A stretch of 64,000 bases of DNA from positions 310,001 through 374,000 of the forward strand of contig NW_026870406.1 in NCBI RefSeq assembly GCF_963576545.1, given 5' to 3'. The stretch comes from Limanda limanda. Lineage: Eukaryota; Chordata; Actinopteri; Pleuronectiformes; Pleuronectidae. Position 1 is the stretch's first letter; every line of letters begins with the position of its first letter. The position numbers were made by a program, and so were the translations under genes. This document shows, piece by piece, positions 1-8,350 of this stretch. Below the pieces are notes generated by a model. The model was not told the DNA's origin. It made no database searches and saw only the letters and a program-made list of their open reading frames with translations.

Positions 1-18
1 AAGCACATAGGAGAAAGA
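1..18 (+). repeat. Tail of an A module cut by the window start
   Basis: The sequence matches the last bases of module A (AAGCACATAGGAGAAAGA). The array therefore continues to the left of the window. Confidence 0.95.
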
Positions 19-1503
19 GATATTCTTGAATAACTTTTTTTGTGAAGGTCGGAGAGACTTGCAAGTAGGCTCTACACCCACTAAATGGGGTAACGCGCAT
101 CGATCGGTACCATCCTTGAGCTTCTCCGACTTTCGTAAGGGTTAGGGTTAGGGATGAAAGCACATAGGAGAAAGAGATATTCTTGAATAACTTTTTTTGT
201 GAAGGTCGGAGAGACTTGAAAAGTGGTTGCATCTGGACTAATTTGGGTCCTGCGGATCGATTGGTACCATCCCCGAGCTTGTACGACCTTCGGAAGAGGT
301 CGACCGACGAAATTCCCCCAAATCTGAGGAGATATTCTTGAATAACTTTTTTTGTGAAGGTCGGAGAGACTTGCAAGTAGGCTCTACCCCCACTAAATGG
401 GGTTGCGCGCATCGATCGGTACCATCCTTGAGCTTCTCCGACTTTCGGAAGGGTTAGGGTTAGGGTTAGGGATGAAAGCACATAGGAGAAAGAGATATTC
501 TTGAATAACTTTTTTTGTGAAGGTCGGAGAGACTTGCAAGTAGGCTTTACCCCCACTAAATGGGGTAGCGCGCATCGATCGGTACCATCCTTGAGCTTCT
601 CCGACTTTCGGAAGGGTTAGGGTTAGGGTTAGGGATGAAAGCACATAGGAGAAAGAGATATTCTTGAATAACTTTTTTTGTGAAGGTCGGAGAGACTTGG
701 AAAGTGGTTGCATCTGGACTAATTTGGGTCCTTCGGATCGATTGGTACCATCCCCGAGCTTGTACGACCTTCGGAAGAGGTCGACCGACGAAATTCCCCC
801 AAATCTGAGGAGATATTCTTGAATAACTTTTTTTGTGAAGGTCGGAGAGACTTGCAAGTAGGCTCTACCCCCACTAAATGGGGTAGCGCGCATCGATCGG
901 TACCATCCTTGAGCTTCTCCGACTTTCGGAAGGGTTAGGGTTAGGGATGAAAGCACATAGGAGAAAGAGATATTCTTGAAAAACTTTTTTTGTGAAGGTC
1001 GGAGAGACTTGCAAGTAGGCTCTACCCCCACTAAATGGGGTAGCGCACATCGAACGGTACCATCCTTGAGCTTCTCCGACTTTCGGAAGGGTTAGGGTTA
1101 GGGTTAGGGATGAAAGCACATAGGAGAAAGAGATATTCTTGAATAACTTTTTTTGTGAAGGTCGGAGAGACTTGGAAAGTGGTTGCATCTGGACTAATTT
1201 GGGTCCTGCGGATCGATTGGTACCATCCCCGAGCTTGTACGACCTTCGGAAGAGGTCGACCGACGAAATTCCCCCAAATCTGAGGAGATATTCTTGAATA
1301 ACTTTTTTTGTGAAGGTCGGAGAGACTTGCAAGTAGGCTCTACCCCCACTAAATGGGGTAGCGCGCATCGATCGGTACCATCCTTGAGCTTCTCCGACTT
1401 TCGGAAGGGTTAGGGTTAGGGTTAGGGATGAAAGCACATAGGAGAAAGAGATATTCTTGAATAACTTTTTTTGTGAAGGTCGGAGAGACTTGCAAGTAGG
1501 CTC

Positions 1504-1523
1504 TACCCCCACTAAATGGGGTA
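1504..1523. repeat. Inverted repeat TACCCC/GGGGTA in module A, representative
   Basis: A six-base stem (1504-1509 with 1518-1523) encloses the eight-base loop CACTAAAT. It recurs in free A modules. In A modules that follow a B, the change to GGGGTTG shortens the stem by its outermost pair, and the CTACTCCCAC variant (e.g. 2149-2158) disrupts an inner pair. Any structural role is unproven. Confidence 0.6.
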
Positions 1524-1569
1524 GCGCGCATCGATCGGTACCATCCTTGAGCTTCTCCGACTTTCGGAA

Positions 1570-1590
1570 GGGTTAGGGTTAGGGTTAGGG
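1570..1590 (+). repeat. Interstitial telomeric block, representative (GGGTTA)3GGG
   Basis: The block consists of four GGG runs separated by TTA, which equals three TTAGGG repeats preceded by GGG. It is the same sequence as the G-strand of TTAGGG telomeres. Such a run is long enough for an intramolecular G-quadruplex and contains TAGGGTTA sites of the kind bound by TRF-type Myb proteins (known for the motif; binding here is inferred). The block recurs in nearly all 278 A modules, always with the G-rich strand on top. Confidence 0.95.
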
Positions 1591-1612
1591 ATGAAAGCAC
1601 ATAGGAGAAAGA

Positions 1613-1767
1613 GATATTCTTGAATAACTTTTTTTGTGAAGGTCGGAGAGACTTGAAAAGTGGTTGCATCTGGACTAATTTGGGTCCTGCGGATCGATTG
1701 GTACCATCCCCGAGCTTGTACGACCTTCGGAAGAGGTCGACCGACGAAATTCCCCCAAATCTGAGGA
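1613..1767 (+). repeat. Module B, representative 155-bp monomer without telomeric repeats
   Basis: This is a typical B module. It shares the first 43 bases with A, then drifts but stays alignable (AAGTGGTTG, CTAATTTGGGTCC, ATCGATTGGTACCATCC, GAGCTTGTACGACC, TTCGGAAG). Where A has its TTAGGG block, B has AGGTCGACCGACGAAATTCC followed by CCCAAATCTGAGGA. B is therefore a diverged paralogue of A. There are 120 complete copies, each followed by an A. Visible subtypes are GACTTGAAAAG versus GACTTGGAAAG, TTGTGAAGG versus TTGTAAAGG, and TACCATCCCC versus TACCATGCCC. Confidence 0.96.
1721..1739. repeat. Inverted repeat CGACCT/AGGTCG in module B, representative
   Basis: A six-base stem (1721-1726 with 1734-1739) surrounds the seven-base loop TCGGAAG. 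It overlaps the palindrome GGTCGACC. It is found in nearly all B modules and lies where A has its telomeric block. It is broken by one base around 20,511, 31,288 and 41,576 (loop change only) and around 50,572 (GGTCGGCC). Function is unknown. Confidence 0.6.
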
Positions 1768-2093
1768 GATATTCTTGAATAACTTTTTTTGTGAAGGTCG
1801 GAGAGACTTGCAAGTAGGCTCTACCCCCACTAAATGGGGTTGCGCGCATCGATCGGTACCATCCTTGAGCTTCTCCGACTTTCGGAAGGGTTAGGGTTAG
1901 GGTTAGGGATGAAAGCACATAGGAGAAAGAGATATTCTTGAATAACTTTTTTTGTGAAGGTCGGAGAGACTTGCAAGTAGGCTCTACCCCCACTAAATGG
2001 GGTAGCGCGCATCGATTGGTACCATCCTTGAGCTTCTCCGACTTTCGGAAGGGTTAGGGTTAGGGTTAGGGATGAAAGCACATAGGAGAAAGA

Positions 2094-5000
2094 GATATTC
2101 TTGAATAACTTTTTTTGTGAAGGTCGGAGAGACTTGCAAGTAGGCTCTACTCCCACTAAATGGGGTAGCGCGCATCGATCGGTACCATCCTTGAGCTTCT
2201 CCGACTTTCGGAAGGGTTAGGGTTAGGGTTAGGGATGAAAGCACATAGGAGAAAGAGATATTCTTGAATAACTTTTTTTGTGAAGGTCGGAGAGACTTGC
2301 AAGTAGGCTCTACCCCCACTAAATGGGGTAGCGCGCATCGATCGGTACCATCCTTGAGCTTCTCCGACTTTCGGAAGGGTTAGGGTTAGGGTTAGGGATG
2401 AAAGCACATAGGAGAAAGAGATATTCTTGAATAACTTTTTTTGTGAAGGTCGGAGAGACTTGCAAGTAGGCTCTACCCCCACTAAATGGGGTAGCGCGCA
2501 TCGATCGGTACCATCCTTGAGCTTCTCCGACTTTCGGAAGGGTTAGGGTTAGGGTTAGGGATGAAAGCACATAGGAGAAAGAGATATTCTTGAATAACTT
2601 TTTTTGTGAAGGTCGGAGAGACTTGGAAAGTGGTTGCATCTGGACTAATTTGGGTCCTGCGGATCGATTGGTACCATGCCCGAGCTTGTACGACCTTCGG
2701 AAGAGGTCGACCGACGAAATTCCCCCAAATCTGAGGAGATATTCTTGAATAACTTTTTTTGTGAAGGTCGGAGAGACTTGCAAGTAGGCTCTACCCCCAC
2801 TAAATGGGGTAGCGCGCATCGATCGGTACCATCCTTGAGCTTCTCCGACTTTCGGAAGGGTTAGGGTTAGGGTTAGGGATGAAAGCACATAGGAGAAAGA
2901 GATATTCTTGAATAACTTTTTTTGTGAAGGTCGGAGAGACTTGGAAAGTGGTTGCATCTGGACTAATTTGGGTCCTGCGGATCGATTGGTACCATCCCCG
3001 AGCTTGTACGACCTTCGGAAGAGGTCGACCGACGAAATTCCCCCAAATCTGAGGAGATATTCTTGAATAACTTTTTTTGTGAAGGTCGGAGAGACTTGCA
3101 AGTAGGCTCTACCCCCACTAAATGGGGTAGCGTGCATCGATCGGTACCATCCTTGAGCTTCTCCGACTTTCGGAAGGGTTAGGGTTAGGGTTAGTGATGA
3201 AAGCACATAGGAGAAAGAGATATTCTTGAATAACTTTTTTTGTGAAGGTCGGAGAGACTTGCAAGTAGGCTCTACCCCCACTAAATGGGGTAGCACGCAT
3301 CGATCGGTACCATCCTTGAGCTTCTCCGACTTTCGGAAGGGTTAGGGTTAGGGTTAGGGATGAAAGCACATAGGAGAAAGAGATATTCTTGAATAACTTT
3401 TTTTGTGAAGGTCGGAGAGACTTGGAAAGTGGTTGCATCTGGACTAATTTGGGTCCTGCGGATCGATTGGTACCATCCCCGAGCTTGTACGACCTTCGGA
3501 AGAGGTCGACCGACGAAATTCCCCCAAATCTGAGGAGATATTCTTGAATAACTTTTTTTGTGAAGGTCGGAGAGACTTGCAAGTAGGCTCTACCCCCACT
3601 AAATGGGGTAGCGCGCATCGATCGGTACCATCCTTGAGCTTCTCCGACTTTCGGAAGGGTTAGGGTTAGGGATGAAAGCACATAGGAGAAAGAGATATTC
3701 TTGAATAACTTTTTTTGTGAAGGTCGGAGAGACTTGCAAGTAGGCTCTACCCCCACTAAATGGGGTAGCGCACATCGAACGGTACCATCCTTGAGCTTCT
3801 CCGACTTTCGGAAGGGTTAGGGTTAGGGTTAGGGATGAAAGCACATAGGAGAAAGAGATATTCTTGAATAACTTTTTTTGTGAAGGTCGGAGAGACTTGG
3901 AAAGTGGTTGCATCTGGACTAATTTGGGTCCTGCGGATCGATTGGTACCATCCCCGAGCTTGTACGACCTTCGGAAGAGGTCGACCGACGAAATTCCCCC
4001 AAATCTGAGGAGATATTCTTGAATAACTTTTTTTGTGAAGGTCGGAGAGACTTGCAAGTAGGCTCTACCCCCACTAAATGGGGTAGCGCGCATCGATCGG
4101 TACCATCCTTGAGCTTCTCCGACTTTCGGAAGGGTTAGGGTTAGGGTTAGGGATGAAAGCACATAGGAGAAAGAGATATTCTTGAATAACTTTTTTTGTG
4201 AAGGTCGGAGAGACTTGCAAGTAGGCTCTACCCCCACTAAATGGGGTAGCGCGCATCGATCGGTACCATCCTTGAGCTTCTCCGACTTTCGGAAGGGTTA
4301 GGGTTAGGGTTAGGGATGAAAGCACATAGGAGAAAGAGATATTCTTGAATAACTTTTTTTGTGAAGGTCGGAGAGACTTGAAAAGTGGTTGCATCTGGAC
4401 TAATTTGGGTCCTGCGGATCGATTGGTACCATCCCCGAGCTTGTACGACCTTCGGAAGAGGTCGACCGACGAAATTCCCCCAAATCTGAGGAGATATTCT
4501 TGAATAACTTTTTTTGTGAAGGTCGGAGAGACTTGCAAGTAGGCTCTACCCCCACTAAATGGGGTTGCGCGCATCGATCGGTACCATCCTTGAGCTTCTC
4601 CGACTTTCGGAAGGGTTAGGGTTAGGGTTAGGGATGAAAGCACATAGGAGAAAGAGATATTCTTGAATAACTTTTTTTGTGAAGGTCGGAGAGACTTGCA
4701 AGTAGGCTCTACTCCCACTAAATGGGGTAGCGCGCATCGATCGGTACCATCCTTGAGCTTCTCCGACTTTCGGAAGGGTTAGGGTTAGGGTTAGGGATGA
4801 AAGCACATAGGAGAAAGAGATATTCTTGAATAACTTTTTTTGTGAAGGTCGGAGAGACTTGCAAGTAGGCTCTACCCCCACTAAATGGGGTAGCGCGCAT
4901 CGATCGGTACCATCCTTGAGCTTCTCCGACTTTCGGAAGGGTTAGGGTTAGGGTTAGGGATGAAAGCACATAGGAGAAAGAGATATTCTTGAATAACTTT

Positions 5001-6434
5001 TTTTGTGAAGGTCGGAGAGACTTGCAAGTAGGCTCTACCCCCACTAAATGGGGTAGCGCGCATCGATCGGTACCATCCTTGAGCTTCTCCGACTTTCGGA
5101 AGGGTTAGGGTTAGGGTTAGGGATGAAAGCACATAGGAGAAAGAGATATTCTTGAATAACTTTTTTTGTGAAGGTCGGAGAGACTTGCAAGTAGGCTCTA
5201 CCCCCACTAAATGGGGTAGCGCGCATCGATCGGTACCATCCTTGAGCTTCTCCGACTTTCGGAAGGGTTAGGGTTAGGGTTAGGGATGAAAGCACATAGG
5301 AGAAAGAGATATTCTTGAATAACTTTTTTTGTGAAGGTCGGAGAGACTTGAAAAGTGGTTGCATCTGGACTAATTTGGGTCCTGCGGATCGATTGGTACC
5401 ATCCCCGAGCTTGTACGACCTTCGGAAGAGGTCGACCGACGAAATTCCCCCAAATCTGAGGAGATATTCTTGAATAACTTTTTTTGTGAAGGTCGGAGAG
5501 ACTTGCAAGTAGGCTCTACCCCCACTAAATGGAGTTGCGCGCATCGATCGGTACCATCCTTGAGCTTCTCCGACTTTCGGAAGGGTTAGGGTTAGGGTTA
5601 GGGATGAAAGCACATAGGAGAAAGAGATATTCTTGAATAACTTTTTTTGTGAAGGTCGGAGAGACTTGCAAGTAGGCTCTACTCCCACTAAATGGGGTAG
5701 CGCGCATCGATCGGTACCATCCTTGAGCTTCTCCGACTTTCGGAAGGGTTAGGGTTAGGGTTAGGGATGAAAGCACATAGGAGAAAGAGATATTCTTGAA
5801 TAACTTTTTTTGTGAAGGTCGGAGAGACTTGCAAGTAGGCTCTACCCCCACTAAATGGGGTAGCGCGCATCGATCGGTACCATCCTTGAGCTTCTCTGAC
5901 TTTCGGAAGGGTTAGGGTTAGGGTTAGGGATGAAAGCACATAGGAGAAAGAGATATTCTTGAATAACTTTTTTTGTGAAGGTCGGAGAGACTTGCAAGTA
6001 GGCTCTACCCCCACTAAATGGGGTAGCGCGCATCGATCGGTACCATCCTTGAGCTTCTCCGACTTTCGGAAGGGTTAGGGTTAGGGTTAGGGATGAAAGC
6101 ACATAGGAGAAAGAGATATTCTTGAATAACTTTTTTTGTGAAGGTCGGAGAGACTTGCAAGTAGGCTCTACCCCCACTAAATGGGGTAGCGCGCATCGAT
6201 CGGTACCATCCTTGAGCTTCTCCGACTTTCGGAAGGGTTAGGGTTAGGGTTAGGGATGAAAGCACATAGGAGAAAGAGATATTCTTGAATAACTTTTTTT
6301 GTGAAGGTCGGAGAGACTTGCAAGTAGGCTCTACCCCCACTAAATGGGGTAGCGCGCATCGATCGGTACCATCCTTGAGCTTCTCCGACTTTCGGAAGGG
6401 TTAGGGTTAGGGATGAAAGCACATAGGAGAAAGA
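2094..6434 (+). repeat. 4.3-kb block repeated 12,993 bp downstream (left copy)
   Basis: The module order and diagnostic variants match 15,087-19,433 at a fixed offset of 12,993 bp. Shared variants include GCGTGCATCG (T at 3,133 and 16,126), GCACGC (A at 3,295 and 16,288), TTAGTG in the telomeric block, the 157-bp module at 3,537/16,530, CATCGAACGG, and CTCTGAC (5,897/18,890). Differences include GGAGTTGCGC near 5,533 (left copy only), TACTATCC at 16,141 and CATCGTTGAG near 17,263 (right copy only), and a 6-bp telomeric deletion in 6,278-6,434. The part from 3,694 corresponds to the start of the 10.3-kb higher-order repeat. Confidence 0.88.
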
Positions 6435-8350
6435 GATATTCTTGAATAACTTTTTTTGTGAAGGTCGGAGAGACTTGCAAGTAGGCTCTACCCCCACTAA
6501 ATGGGGTAGCGCGCATCGATCGGTACCATCCTTGAGCTTCTCCGACTTTCGGAAGGGTTAGGGTTAGGGTTAGGGATGAAAGCACATAGGAGAAAGAGAT
6601 ATTCTTGAATAACTTTTTTTGTGAAGGTCGGAGAGACTTGAAAAGTGGTTGCATCTGGACTAATTTGGGTCCTGCGGATCGATTGGTACCATCCCCGAGC
6701 TTGTACGACCTTCGGAAGAGGTCGACCGACGAAATTCCCCCAAATCTGAGGAGATATTCTTGAATAACTTTTTTTGTGAAGGTCGGAGAGACTTGCAAGT
6801 AGGCTTTACCCCCACTAAATGGGGTTGCGCGCATCGATCGGTACCATCCTTGAGCTTCTCCGACTTTCGGAAGGGTTAGGGTTAGGGTTAGGGATGAAAG
6901 CACATAGGAGAAAGAGATATTCTTGAATAACTTTTTTTGTAAAGGTCGGAGAGACTTGGAAAGTGGTTGCATCTGGACTAATTTGGGTCCTGCGGATCGA
7001 TTGGTACCATCCCCGAGCTTGTACGACCTTCGGAAGAGGTCGACCGACGAAATTCCCCCAAATCTGAGGAGATATTCTTGAATAACTTTTTTTGTGAAGG
7101 TCGGAGAGACTTGCAAGTAGGCTCTACCCCCACTAAATGGGGTTGCGCGCATCGATCGGTACCATCCTTGAGCTTCTCCGACTTTCGGAAGGGTTAGGGT
7201 TAGGGTTAGGAATGAAAGCACATAGGAGAAAGAGATATTCTTGAATAACTTTTTTTGTAAAGGTCGGAGAGACTTGGAAAGTGGTTGCATCTGGACTAAT
7301 TTGGGTCCTGCGGATCGATTGGTACCATCCCCGAGCTTGTACGACCTTCGGAAGAGGTCGACCGACGAAATTCCCCCAAATCTGAGGAGATATTCTTGAA
7401 TAACTTTTTTTGTGAAGGTCGGAGAGACTTGCAAGTAGGCTCTACCCCCACTAAATGGGGTTGCGCGCATCGATCGGTACCATCCTTGAGCTTCTCCGAC
7501 TTTCGGAAGGGTTAGGGTTAGGGTTAGGAATGAAAGCACATAGGAGAAAGAGATATTCTTGAATAACTTTTTTTGTGAAGGTCGGAGAGACTTGCAAGTA
7601 GGCTCTACCCCCACTAAATGGGGTAGCGCGCATCGATCGGTACCATCCTTGAGCTTCTCCGACTTTCGGAAGGGTTAGGGTTAGGGTTAGGGATGAAAGC
7701 ACATAGGAGAAAGAGATATTCTTGAATAACTTTTTTTGTGAAGGTCGGAGAGACTTGAAAAGTGGTTGCATCTGGACTAATTTGGGTCCTGCGGATCGAT
7801 TGGTACCATCCCCGAGCTTGTACGACCTTCGGAAGAGGTCGACCGACGAAATTCCCCCAAATCTGAGGAGATATTCTTGAATAACTTTTTTTGTGAAGGT
7901 CGGAGAGACTTGCAAGTAGGCTCTACCCCCACTAAATGGGGTTGCGCGCATCGATCGGTACCATCCTTGAGCTTCTCCGACTTTCGGAAGGGTTAGGGTT
8001 AGGGTTAGGGATGAAAGCACATAGGAGAAAGAGATATTCTTGAATAACTTTTTTTGTGAAGGTCGGAGAGACTTGCAAGTAGGCTCTACCCCCACTAAAT
8101 GGGGTAGCGCGCATCGATCGGTACCATCCTTGAGCTTCTCCGACTTTCGGAAGGGTTAGGGTTAGGGTTAGGGATGAAAGCACATAGGAGAAAGAGATAT
8201 TCTTGAATAACTTTTTTTGTGAAGGTCGGAGAGACTTGAAAAGTGGTTGCATCTGGACTAATTTGGGTCCTGCGGATCGATTGGTACCATCCCCGAGCTT
8301 GTACGACCTTCGGAAGAGGTCGACCGACGAAATTCCCCCAAATCTGAGGA
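6435..8350 (+). repeat. BA-rich segment with a triple BA run
   Basis: Three BA dimers follow one another (6,435-7,388 by module start), where the matching region near 19,434-20,069 has two. The extra 318-bp unit repeats the TTGTAAAGG B and TTAGGA-type A combination, which suggests a one-dimer tandem duplication. Downstream modules alternate A and BA and lose their match to the HOR. Confidence 0.8.

Larger units (their letters stand above)
1450..1612 (+). repeat. Module A, representative 163-bp monomer
   Basis: This is a typical A module. In order it holds: an AT-rich head with TTCTTGAA and a seven-T tract; GGTCGGAGAGACTTGCAAG; a C-run/G-run inverted repeat around CTAAAT; a CpG-rich palindrome cluster (GCGCGC, ATCGAT, CGATCG, GGTACC); CTCCGACTTTCGGAAG; three TTAGGG repeats; and a tail reading GATGAAAGCACATAGGAG. 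The first 43 bases match module B. There are 278 complete copies in the window. Individual copies usually differ from this one by zero to a few substitutions, judged by eye. Confidence 0.97.
1613..1930 (+). repeat. BA dimer, representative 318-bp unit
   Basis: This is a B module followed by the A module that always accompanies it. The A copy here reads GGGGTTGCGC where a free A usually reads GGGGTAGCGC. This T is found in most A modules directly after a B and rarely elsewhere, so the dimer appears to be amplified as a unit. An exception is the A that follows the TACCATGCCC subtype of B, which normally keeps GGGGTAGCGC. Dimers occur singly, in pairs, or rarely in threes (around 6,435-7,551 and 60,694-61,647). 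Confidence 0.9.
19..2093 (+). repeat. Left array segment with diverged first modules
   Basis: The segment contains alternating A and BA units. The first complete A (19-175) is unusually divergent: TACACCC for TACCCCC, GTAACGCG for GTAGCGCG, TCGTAAGG for TCGGAAGG, and only two TTAGGG repeats. Further private changes are CCTTCGG at about 731 and GAAAAAC at about 980. The 157-bp A at 812-968 is followed by an A with the linked variants GCGCACATCGAACGG, a pair also seen at 3,537 and 16,530. The divergence may mean an older part of the array or proximity to its edge. Confidence 0.8.

Noticed and set aside
1526..1545. RNA polymerase III box B (GATCGATCGG) with the T tract as terminator
   Set aside because: The motif misses the last conserved C of the box B consensus, no box A at proper spacing was found, and no tRNA- or SINE-like structure is present.
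1550..1575. CENP-B box at TTTCGGAAGGGTTAGGG
   Set aside because: It starts like the box (TTCG) but lacks the required A and the CGGG core, so a centromeric function is not supported.
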